DNA of 64,000 nt from CAVQUE01 sp046290435 (lineage in GTDB: Bacteria > Actinomycetota > Acidimicrobiia > Acidimicrobiales > UBA8592), in NCBI GenBank assembly GCA_046290435.1, contig JBKAGO010000074.1:100269-164268 (forward strand). Direction: 5' to 3'. Positions 7,992 through 15,334 of this stretch are shown here, piece by piece. The translations under genes and the position numbers were made by a program. The notes below the pieces were generated by a model, which worked only from the letters and a program-made list of their open reading frames with translations, had not been told where the DNA came from and made no database searches. Each line of letters starts with the position of its first letter. Within the stretch, counting starts at the first letter, position 1.

Positions 7992-9023
7992 ATGCGAACG
8001 ATTCGACGTGTTCCCGTCACCCTGCTGTCGGCCGTCCTCGTCGCGGTGGCCGCCCTCTCGCTGGCCGCCTGCGGCGACGACGACGAAACCACCGTCGAGG
8101 CCGCCGGCGACCCCGAGGCCGCTGTCGAGACCGCGACGGACGAGGCCGCCACCGAGGACGCCGCCACCGAGGACGAGTCGGACGGCGAGCCTGCGCCTGC
8201 GATCGAGTTGTCGATCAACGATGCGTGGTCGCGCCAGCCGGCCGAGGGTCAGACCGTCAGCGCCATGTACGGGATCGTGTCGAACCCCAGCGACGTGGAC
8301 GTCAGGATCGTCTCGGCGTCGAGCCCGATCTCGACGCAGGTGGAGCTGCACGAGACCATCGACGACGACGGGATGATGTCGATGGTCGAACGCGAAGAGG
8401 GCTTCGTCGTTCCCGCCGGCGGCACGTTCGTCTTCGAGCCCGGCGGTCCGCACGTGATGTTCCTGGGCATCGACGCTGCGTCGTACCCCGACGAGGTCGA
8501 GGTGACGTTCGAGTTCGACGTCGCCGAGCCACTGACCGTGATGGCCGAGGTCCGTGCCCTCGAAGGCGGCATGGACATGGACATGGACCACGACCACGCC
8601 GACCACGGCGACCACGGCGACCACGGCGACCACGGCGACGAAGCGGGCCACGGTGACCACGACGACGGCGACCACGACCACGAAGCCGGCCACGACGACC
8701 ACGAAGCCGGCCACGACGACCACGACCACGGGGACCACGACCACGGCCACAGCGAGATGTCGCTCGACGTGTCGGCGCTCCACGAGCTCGACGATCAGCT
8801 GGCCGCGGGCAACCTCGACGTCGCAGCCCAGCGGATGGTCGTCGGCGACTACATCGAGGTCATCTCGGCCGCCGATCCCGCCGCCGAGTCACCCGACGGA
8901 CGGCTTCTGGCCATCCTGGTCGAGTTGGATGCAGCGCTCGAGGCAGGCGACCTACCCGGCGCCGCGGCACTCGCCGCCGAAGCCCACGATGTGGCGCACG
9001 ATCTCGGCCACGGCCACGGCTGA
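7992..9023 (+). CDS. PCu(A)C copper-chaperone lipoprotein with His/Asp-rich tail
   Basis: ATG 7992 follows AGGAGGA closely. 343 residues: signal peptide with lipobox (LSLAACGDD), acidic linker (to about 70), a PCu(A)C domain (about 75-190), then about 55 residues dominated by His, Asp and Gly (HDHADHGDHGDHGD and similar), and a helical C-terminal domain of about 85 residues ending HDLGHGHG. The copper site is visible as H (ELHETI), M (DDGMMSM) and HVM (GPHVMFLGI), the family's H-x(n)-M-x(n)-HxM set. Such proteins deliver Cu(I) to oxidase assembly or bind periplasmic copper. The His-rich tail suggests a second, lower-affinity metal store. The next gene encodes CopC-CopD. Confidence 0.85.
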   Translation: MRTIRRVPVTLLSAVLVAVAALSLAACGDDDETTVEAAGDPEAAVETATDEAATEDAATEDESDGEPAPAIELSINDAWSRQPAEGQTVSAMYGIVSNPSDVDVRIVSASSPISTQVELHETIDDDGMMSMVEREEGFVVPAGGTFVFEPGGPHVMFLGIDAASYPDEVEVTFEFDVAEPLTVMAEVRALEGGMDMDMDHDHADHGDHGDHGDHGDEAGHGDHDDGDHDHEAGHDDHEAGHDDHDHGDHDHGHSEMSLDVSALHELDDQLAAGNLDVAAQRMVVGDYIEVISAADPAAESPDGRLLAILVELDAALEAGDLPGAAALAAEAHDVAHDLGHGHG

Positions 9024-9032
9024 GCTGCGCCG

Positions 9033-10649
9033 ATGACATCCGACGGTGCGGGCGGGCGCGCCGTTCGGGTCATCACGGTGGTGGCGTTGTCGCTGCTCGC
9101 CGTCGCCGCAACCCCCGGAGCGGCCGGCGCACACGCCATCGCGCTGTCGATCGATCCTGCCGACGGCGCGGTCGTCGAGACGGCCCCCACGACGATCACC
9201 GTCATCTTCGACGAACCCGTCACCGTGCGAGACGGCGCTGTCACCCTGCTCGACGACACAGGCGCCCCGGTCGCCGTCGACGTCGAGGCCGACGGCGCCA
9301 CGCTGCGCATCAGCCCGAGCACCGGGTTGGGCGACGGCACCTTCGTCGTCTCCTGGCGGGTGATCTCGGCCGACTCCCATGCCGTCGCCGGCGGCTCGGT
9401 GTTCCACGTGGGTGCGGCGTCGCTCGACGACGTGACCATCGACGGCCTCGACTCACCCACCGGTCTCGGCGTGCTGCGTGCAGTTGCCGACGCGCTCGTG
9501 TACGCAGGAGGCCTCACCGCGATCGGAGCATGGTGGTTCGCCCGGCGCTGGTCGTCGCCGCCCGTCGCTCGCGTGGCTCGCCGCGGGGCGAGCGTCGCCC
9601 TGGGTGCGCTTCCGGTGGCTGTCGCAGGACGGGTGGGCGAGTTCGAGGCAGCGTGGTCCGGAATGCTCGACGCAGAGGCGTGGCGAGCGACCCTCGGCGG
9701 AGCGGTGGTGTTGTTGGCGCTGCTTGCCCTCGGCGGCCTCGTCCTGCTGGTCGTCGCCCCGATGGCGTCCCGGTTCGGCGTCGTCGCCTGGGCGGCGGGC
9801 GGCGCGCTCGTCATCGCAGGATTGGTCGCCGAGGGCCACACGCGCTCGGCGGATCCCGGCTGGCTGGCCGGGCTCGCCGGTCTGGTCCACATCGGTGCCG
9901 GCGCTACGTGGCTGGGCGGCGTTGCAGCGCTGGCGGTCGTCGGACGCAGCGGCGACCCGACTCGCCGGCGGGCGGCGGCGATCGACGTCTCGAGGGTCGC
10001 GATACGGGCCGTCGCCGTCGTCGGCGTCGGGGGTGTGGTGATGACCGCAACCGTCGCCCCCGACCTCGGTGCCCAGATCTGGAGCCGCTGGGGCGTGATG
10101 GTCCTGGTCAAGGTGGTGCTGGTGGCGGCGCTGGTCGCGCTCGGTTGGTACAACCGCCGCTACCTGCTGCCCGGGCTCGCTGCCACCGACGGCCGGGCCG
10201 AGCGCGCCGCGACGCTCCTCCGTCACACGCTGCGTTGCGAGTTGGTGTTGTTCGCCGCCGTGCTGGCGGCGACCGCAACGCTCGTGTCCAGCCCTCCACG
10301 AGCCGACACGCCCGACGGTGATGTCCTCAGCGAGCGCGTCGAGCTCAGCTCGGGCGTCGGCACCGCGCACTTCGAACTGTCGCCGGTCACCGTCGGCGTG
10401 AACGACCTGGTCGTCGCCTTCGACGACCTCGACGGGCGCCCGCTCGAGTTGATCTGGGCCCCGATCATCGAGGCGACCGCGCCAGACCTGGGCGTCGGGC
10501 CGTTGGAGCTGCGACCCGAGGAGCTCGACGGCAGCAGCTACCGCGCCGTCGTCGATCTGGCGATCCCGGGTCGATGGGAGATCACCGTGCAGGCACGCAC
10601 CGGCACCTTCGAGTCGGGACGGGCGACCATCGAGGTGACAGTCGGCTAG
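9033..10649 (+). CDS. CopC-CopD-YtkA-like copper transport fusion protein
   Basis: 538 residues. Domain 1: signal peptide then CopC, starting with mature His (AGAHAIALSIDPADGA) and containing 'SADSHAVAGGSVFHVG', the usual copper-binding end of CopC. Domain 2 (about residues 150-420): a CopD-type membrane region of about eight helices with 'GWYNRRYLLP'. Domain 3 (about 435-538): a soluble beta-rich domain (ELSPVTVGVNDLVVAFDDLDG ... WEITVQAR) resembling YtkA-like domains. CopC binds periplasmic copper and CopD moves it inward; the fusion is common in Actinomycetota. It begins 9 nt after the PCu(A)C gene, so the two are likely co-transcribed. Confidence 0.88.
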   Translation: MTSDGAGGRAVRVITVVALSLLAVAATPGAAGAHAIALSIDPADGAVVETAPTTITVIFDEPVTVRDGAVTLLDDTGAPVAVDVEADGATLRISPSTGLGDGTFVVSWRVISADSHAVAGGSVFHVGAASLDDVTIDGLDSPTGLGVLRAVADALVYAGGLTAIGAWWFARRWSSPPVARVARRGASVALGALPVAVAGRVGEFEAAWSGMLDAEAWRATLGGAVVLLALLALGGLVLLVVAPMASRFGVVAWAAGGALVIAGLVAEGHTRSADPGWLAGLAGLVHIGAGATWLGGVAALAVVGRSGDPTRRRAAAIDVSRVAIRAVAVVGVGGVVMTATVAPDLGAQIWSRWGVMVLVKVVLVAALVALGWYNRRYLLPGLAATDGRAERAATLLRHTLRCELVLFAAVLAATATLVSSPPRADTPDGDVLSERVELSSGVGTAHFELSPVTVGVNDLVVAFDDLDGRPLELIWAPIIEATAPDLGVGPLELRPEELDGSSYRAVVDLAIPGRWEITVQARTGTFESGRATIEVTVG

Positions 10650-10668
10650 GTGGGTTCGACGACACATA

Positions 10669-10703
10669 TTGACTTTGCCATATGGCGATGTCACTATGTA
10701 TAC
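10669..10703 (+). promoter_or_regulatory. Candidate promoter and ArsR operator of the arsR/His-rich operon
   Basis: TTGACT (10669-10674) and CACTAT (10692-10697) are spaced 17 nt and lie 6 nt before the GTG at 10704, again suggesting a leaderless start. Between them is the perfect 10-bp palindrome GCCATATGGC (10677-10686), in a stretch much more AT-rich than its surroundings. A repressor bound there would sit between -35 and -10, as expected for autoregulation by an ArsR-family protein. Confidence 0.5.
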
Positions 10704-11045
10704 GTGATCGATCGGCTGGCGACCCACCACGACGACGAGGCGCTCACCCGCGGCGCCGAGTTGCTCAAGGCGATGGCGCACCCGCTGCGCCTGGCCATGT
10801 TGGTGTCGTTGCTCGACGGCCCACGGTGTGTCCACGAGCTCGTCGAGTCGACGGGCGCCAGCCAACCGCTGGTGTCCCAACACCTGCGTGTCCTGCGTGG
10901 TGCCGATCTGCTCGCGCACGAGCGGCGGGGCCGCGAGGTCGTCTACTCGATCGCCGACGATCACATCCACCACATCGTGGTCGACACCGTCGACCACGCC
11001 CGAACAGAAGGAACCCACGATGGCCCCCACCTGCACGATGCATGA
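10704..11045 (+). CDS. ArsR/SmtB-family metal-sensing repressor
   Basis: 113 residues from GTG 10704. The frame is open to a GTG at 10650, but that start would lie inside the promoter. The winged helix is clear: 'KAMAHPLRLAMLVSLLDGPRCVHELVESTGASQPLVSQHLRVLRGADLLAHERRGREVVYSI'. The last helix has 'DDHIHHIVVDTVDHARTE', close to the SmtB/CzrA alpha-5 metal site D-x-H-x10-H-x2-E; here the last position is T with E one residue later. The tail is His-rich (GPHLHDA). Likely a zinc-type sensor that releases DNA when metal binds. The His-rich protein gene overlaps its end. Confidence 0.88.
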   Translation: MIDRLATHHDDEALTRGAELLKAMAHPLRLAMLVSLLDGPRCVHELVESTGASQPLVSQHLRVLRGADLLAHERRGREVVYSIADDHIHHIVVDTVDHARTEGTHDGPHLHDA

Positions 11046-11316
11046 GGACCACACCCACGTCCATGGCCCCGACTGCGGCCACGAAGCCGTCCCCCACGGC
11101 GACCACGTCGACTACATCCACGACGGCCATGCGCACCGCGAACACGACGGCCACTGGGACGAGTGCGTTCCCACCGAGCACGTCACCCACGCCGACCACG
11201 ACCACGAGCACGGCCCCGGCTGCGGCCACGAGGCCGTCCCCCACGGCGACCACGTCGACTACATCCACGACGGCCATCGCCACGCCTTCCACGACGGCCA
11301 CTGGGACGAGCACTGA
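11020..11316 (+). CDS. Small His-rich metal-binding protein with an internal duplication
   Basis: 98 residues from ATG 11020, overlapping the arsR end by 26 nt in another frame. Two near-identical units (DNA 11062-11163 and 11209-11310, 102 bp each) each contain CGHEAVPHGDHVDYIHDG followed by HDGHWDE. About 30% of residues are His, with a few Cys. There is no signal peptide or membrane segment, so it is probably cytoplasmic. Single-unit relatives occur beside metal regulators in other Actinomycetota (from memory). A zinc or nickel buffer controlled by the overlapping ArsR gene is the simplest reading; function is unproven. Confidence 0.75.
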   Translation: MAPTCTMHEDHTHVHGPDCGHEAVPHGDHVDYIHDGHAHREHDGHWDECVPTEHVTHADHDHEHGPGCGHEAVPHGDHVDYIHDGHRHAFHDGHWDEH

Positions 11317-11404
11317 GACGAGCACTGCGACGTCCCGGGCTCTGAACGTCCCGGCACAGCCCCAGCGCAGCGCCGGCTCGGGTCGGCGCTCCGGTGGTCC
11401 ATCG

Positions 11405-11454
11405 GTTCTGGCGCCGAAACGCGTCGCTCTGGCAACGAGTTTCGGCGCCAGAAC
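11405..11454. repeat. Intergenic palindromic repeat, family A, copy 1
   Basis: Perfect 16-bp inverted repeat: GTTCTGGCGCCGAAAC (11405-11420) and its reverse complement (11439-11454) around an 18-nt loop. It lies between convergent genes (His-rich protein and HugZ-like protein). A second copy with the same arms and a closely related loop is at 39599-39646. It could act as a bidirectional terminator, though no T-run follows, or be a REP-type dispersed element. Confidence 0.75.
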
Positions 11455-11480
11455 GCTGACCGTGGTCAGGTACTGCCCCG

Positions 11481-12269
11481 TCAGGCGGTCTCGGTCGAGC
11501 GCAACAACGCGATCACTGCGGGGCGGGCCTCATCGGCCGCTGCCAACGGCTCGGGGAACGGCACCCGGGCCAGGCGCGGTCCCTCGGGGGTCTTGGCCTG
11601 CAACGTGACGCCGTAGCGGTCGATGCCGGCCATCGTGGCGTCGGTGGCCGTCGTCAGCCCCGCCAGCACCTGCACATAGGCGAGGTTGGCGTTGCGGTGA
11701 TCCTCGTTCATGTGGGCGATGGTGCCCGCTGCCGCCTCGGCCAACGGGTCGACCTCGGCCGCCAGATACGAATTCCGGTCCACCCAGCTCATGTGACCGA
11801 ACCCGCCGACGTAGCGGCACGACTCGACCTCGAGGCGCCAGAACCCGAAGTCGGTGAAATCGGCGTAGTACGAGGCGTACGGATGGGCCTCGAGATACGC
11901 CTCCCGGGCCTGCCCCGGCTCGTCGAGCAGCGTCAGCCGGCCCACCAGGGTCATGCGCGCCGCCGCCAGCGGATCGGCCGCATCGGAGGTCTCGTCGCTG
12001 ATCAGGATGCTGGCGCGACTGTCGCCGCGGGCGTTGACGGTGTGCTCGGCCATCTCCGAGATCAGCACCACCGGCATCCCCGACGCATCGTCGACATAGG
12101 ACACGGCACTGCCGTAGGGGTAGCCCTCGGCGGTGAGGGTGCACAACGTCGCCCGCCGCCGGCGAGCGGCGAGGGTGCGGGCCAGCTCGGCGTCGCTGGG
12201 GAAGCTGCCGGGGTCGCCGGCGATCGGCGGTCCTGCCTGTCCCCCACCGTGCTCGTTCGGTCGCGTCAT
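11481..12269 (-). CDS. HugZ-like pyridoxamine-phosphate-oxidase-fold protein with DUF2470 domain
   Basis: 262 residues from ATG 12269, preceded on its strand by AGGAG 8 nt away. The open frame extends further upstream, but that part reads as shadow. The N-terminal two thirds is a split-barrel FMN-binding-type domain (RRATLCTLTAEGYPYGSAVSYVDDASGMPVVLISEMAEHTVNARGD-like order of motifs). The C-terminal part (from about 170) fits DUF2470 with 'IAHMNEDHRNANLAYVQ'. This arrangement is typical of the HugZ heme-utilisation family. Heme binding or degradation is the family role; flavin-dependent function is also possible. Confidence 0.8.
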   Translation of the reverse strand: MTRPNEHGGGQAGPPIAGDPGSFPSDAELARTLAARRRRATLCTLTAEGYPYGSAVSYVDDASGMPVVLISEMAEHTVNARGDSRASILISDETSDAADPLAAARMTLVGRLTLLDEPGQAREAYLEAHPYASYYADFTDFGFWRLEVESCRYVGGFGHMSWVDRNSYLAAEVDPLAEAAAGTIAHMNEDHRNANLAYVQVLAGLTTATDATMAGIDRYGVTLQAKTPEGPRLARVPFPEPLAAADEARPAVIALLRSTETA

Positions 12270-12436
12270 CGATCGGCTCCTCGTCGGTTCGGTCGTCCGT
12301 TGCATTGTCGCGGGAATCGCCCGGAACCGGACCCTCGGTGCGCAACCGGGCACCGACGACCCGGCGCCGGGCATGATTGGCCACGTGTCATCCCACGGCG
12401 GGACCCCCCGACCGAGATCGACCGGAGGCGAGGCCC

Positions 12437-14197
12437 GTGCCCGACAACCCGTCCGACCAGCTCGACGTCTTCCCGCGTCCCGCCCGCCTCCGGCGCACCG
12501 GCTCGCCCGCCCCCGCGGATGCCTCGCCACAGCTGCTCGCCGACGACAGCCTGGCGCCGCAGTCGTACCGGCTGATCGTCGACGGCGGCATCACCTTGGC
12601 CCACGCCGACGACCACGGCCGTCGCTACGGCCTCGACACCCTGGCCCAGCTCCGGCACAGCCACCCCGACGAGGTGCCGGGACTGGTCATCGACGACGGT
12701 CCTGCCTTCGCGGTCCGGGGCTACATGCTCGACATCAGCCGCGATCGGGTCCCCACCCTCGCCACGCTCGACCGCCTCGTCGCCATCATGGAGCGGGCGC
12801 GGCTCAACCACCTCGAGCTCTACACCGAGCACACCTTCGCCTACCGCGACCACGAGACGGTGTGGCGCAACTCGTCGCCGATGACCGCCGACGACCTGGC
12901 GTGGCTCCGGGGCCGCTGCGACGGGGCCGGCATCGACCTCGTCGCCAACCAGAACACCTTCGGCCACATGGAGCGATGGCTGCGCCACGACCGCTACGCG
13001 CACCGGGCCGAGTCCCCCGCCGGCTTCGAGATCGTGCCCGGCGTGGTCCGCCCGCCCAGCACGCTCGCCCCTACACCCGACAACGCGGCGTTCAGCCTGA
13101 GGCTGGTGTCGGAGCTGCTCGGGCACTTCGACGGCGCCATGGTCAACATCGGCTGCGACGAACCCTTCGAGCTCGGGCTCGGTGCCAGCGCCGACGACGT
13201 CGCCCGGCGCGGCAAGGGCACCGTGTACCTCGAGCACCTGGCCCGGCTGACCGGGCCGCTCACCGCCGAGGGTCGCCGGGTACTGGTGTGGGCCGATGTG
13301 TTGCGGCGCGAACCCGAACTGCTCGCCCGTCTGGACAGCGGCGTCATCCCGGTGGCGTGGAACTACGAGGCCCCGGGCTTCGACACCGGGGCGATCCCGG
13401 ACTCGGTCCGGGCCGTTCTCGACCGTCTCGGTGTCGACATCGACGCCATGGCCGGCTTCGAGCCGCTCACCGAGGTGTTCGTGGATTCGGGCACGCCCTT
13501 CTGGGTGGCCGGCGGGACATCGACGTGGTGCTCGGTCGTGGGCCGAATCGACAATGCGGTGGGCAATCTCCTCGACGCCGCGCACGTCGGGTCCCGGCGC
13601 GGCGCCGAAGGGCTCCTCGTCACCGACTGGGGCGACGACGGGCATCTGCAACCGCCGTCGCTCAGCTTCGGGCCCATGCTCTACGGCGGAGCCGTCGCCT
13701 GGGATCCGACGGCCAACGCCGACCTCGATGTCGCCGCCACCCTCGATCGGGTCGCCTTCGACGATGACGCCGGTGTCCTGGGAGCCACCGTCGTCGACCT
13801 CGGCTCGGTCTGGTCGACCCTCGGGCAGCGGACCTTCAACGCCAGCCCCCTCCACGGGGCTGTCACCGGGGCGGCGACGTTGACGACCGGCGCCCTCGAC
13901 CCGGATCTGGTGGCCGCAGCGCTCGAGCGCATCGAGCACCGCATCGACGATCTGTCCCGGGCCCGGCCGTCCTGTTCCGACGCGGCGACGATCGTGCACG
14001 AGCTGACCGTCGCGGCCGGCCTGGCCCGCAACGGTGCGGCACGCCTGCTCGGCCACCTCGGCAGTGCGGTCGACCTCGATGTCGACCACGACCTGCGCCG
14101 CCTCGTCGACGAACAGCGCGCCGCATGGCTGGCCCGGGCCCGACCCGGCGGTCTCGACGATGCGGTGGCCCGTCTCGAGGCGATGGCGAACGCCTGA
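12437..14197 (+). CDS. Glycoside hydrolase family 20 (beta-N-acetylhexosaminidase-like)
   Basis: 586 residues from GTG 12437, with GGAGG about 10 nt upstream; the frame is open to 12377. The N-terminal region (to about 90) resembles the GH20b helper domain. The TIM barrel begins at 'AVRGYMLDISRDRVPTLATL', the usual GH20 opening. The catalytic Asp-Glu pair is in 'NIGCDEPFELG' at about residue 240, and a substrate Trp in 'WGDDGHL'. No signal peptide, so it is probably cytoplasmic and acts on imported amino-sugar oligosaccharides. The last 100 residues are helical. A GH3 enzyme lies 1.1 kb downstream. Confidence 0.85.
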   Translation: MPDNPSDQLDVFPRPARLRRTGSPAPADASPQLLADDSLAPQSYRLIVDGGITLAHADDHGRRYGLDTLAQLRHSHPDEVPGLVIDDGPAFAVRGYMLDISRDRVPTLATLDRLVAIMERARLNHLELYTEHTFAYRDHETVWRNSSPMTADDLAWLRGRCDGAGIDLVANQNTFGHMERWLRHDRYAHRAESPAGFEIVPGVVRPPSTLAPTPDNAAFSLRLVSELLGHFDGAMVNIGCDEPFELGLGASADDVARRGKGTVYLEHLARLTGPLTAEGRRVLVWADVLRREPELLARLDSGVIPVAWNYEAPGFDTGAIPDSVRAVLDRLGVDIDAMAGFEPLTEVFVDSGTPFWVAGGTSTWCSVVGRIDNAVGNLLDAAHVGSRRGAEGLLVTDWGDDGHLQPPSLSFGPMLYGGAVAWDPTANADLDVAATLDRVAFDDDAGVLGATVVDLGSVWSTLGQRTFNASPLHGAVTGAATLTTGALDPDLVAAALERIEHRIDDLSRARPSCSDAATIVHELTVAAGLARNGAARLLGHLGSAVDLDVDHDLRRLVDEQRAAWLARARPGGLDDAVARLEAMANA

Positions 14198-14240
14198 GAA
14201 GCCACCGACCGCCGCAGCACCACCGGGTCGGACTCGGAAA

Positions 14241-15122
14241 CTATGCGCGGGCGCCCGCGGACCCTGCCCGGTGGCGCTCGGCGCCGACGTGCTCGGCATC
14301 GAACAGCATCAGCGAAGGGTGCTCGGCCGACGCAGCCGGCTCGTTGCGTGCGTTCTTGTGGCGGTACAGCTCGGCGTCTGCGTTGAGCAGCGCCATCTCG
14401 CGGTCGTCGCCGGCGGCGCAGCGGACACGTCCGATGGTGGCCTCGAACTCGATGCCCTCGAGCTCCAGGCGATGCCGGGTGCCGAGCCCGTCCACGGACC
14501 CGGCCCGGGCGACCAGGGCGAACTCGTCGCCGCCGAGGCGCCCGACGATGCCATCGTCACCGACGGTCGCCTGCAGCCAGTTGGCCACCGTGCGCAGGGC
14601 CCGGTCGCCGAAGTCGTGGCCGTGGCGATCGTTCAGCTGCTTGAAGAGATCGAGGTCGACCATGGCCACATCGACGTCGCCGTCGCCGCCGGCGGTTGAC
14701 AGCGTGTCGAAGAACCCCCGACGGTTGCGGATGCCGGTGAGTGCGTCGGTGACCGACGCCTGGTGCAACAGCCCGGACGCCACGTCGAGCTGGGCCACCA
14801 GCCGCATCGTGTACACGAGCGCCGGCGGCGCGCTGAAGGCGGGGATGATCGTGGAGAGCAGCACCGCCGGCACCCAGTAGTCGGTCTTTTCGAACGCACC
14901 CAGCGGCGCGATCACCGCGCACGCCACGGCGAGCGAGATGACGATGATCACCAGCGTGATCCGTGCGGTGAGGCGGGCTGTGCCGTGTCGGCGCACCTGC
15001 TGGAGGAACCAGCGCTCCGACCGCGCCAACAGCAACTGGTCCTCGGTATGGGTCATGCGCGGGGTGGTGCGCACCCGAGCATCGAAACCCCTGTCGTTCT
15101 CGCCATTGCGGATTTTCGCCAT
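14241..15122 (-). CDS. Membrane-anchored GGDEF diguanylate cyclase
   Basis: 293 residues from ATG 15122; ATG 15056 is an alternative and neither start has a strong ribosome-binding site. Two membrane helices (about 52-75 and 82-106) precede the GGDEF domain, which opens with 'DALTGIRNRRGFFDTL' and has the intact active-site motif RLGGDEFALV at about residue 208. No RxxD inhibitory site is seen just upstream. It makes the second messenger c-di-GMP. Membrane signal input cannot be deduced. It is the only cyclic-di-GMP gene in the window and is convergent with the GH20 gene. Confidence 0.87.
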   Translation of the reverse strand: MAKIRNGENDRGFDARVRTTPRMTHTEDQLLLARSERWFLQQVRRHGTARLTARITLVIIVISLAVACAVIAPLGAFEKTDYWVPAVLLSTIIPAFSAPPALVYTMRLVAQLDVASGLLHQASVTDALTGIRNRRGFFDTLSTAGGDGDVDVAMVDLDLFKQLNDRHGHDFGDRALRTVANWLQATVGDDGIVGRLGGDEFALVARAGSVDGLGTRHRLELEGIEFEATIGRVRCAAGDDREMALLNADAELYRHKNARNEPAASAEHPSLMLFDAEHVGAERHRAGSAGARA

Positions 15123-15334
15123 GCTCTCTCATTCGGAGCCGATCGGGACCTGTTGACGGCGATATCTCTGGTGGGGCCGACGGAATCATCGTTTCGGCGC
15201 CACTTCGGGAGGAACAACCCAGCCGTAACCGGGCCTCCCGACCCATCGGCGACGGCGATGCCTGGGGGCCCGTGGGAAGATTCCCCGGTGCGCCGGCGAC
15301 GCGTCGGCGCCCTCGGGTGAGGAGGAGAGCGCCG

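Noticed and set aside
8580..8752. Simple repeat of GACCACGGC-like units
   Set aside because: It is coding for the His-rich tail of the copper chaperone and keeps the reading frame; not a separate repeat element or CRISPR.
15190..15200. Half-site TTTCGGCGCCA similar to the family A repeat arm
   Set aside because: There is no complementary arm nearby, so it is not a copy of the element.
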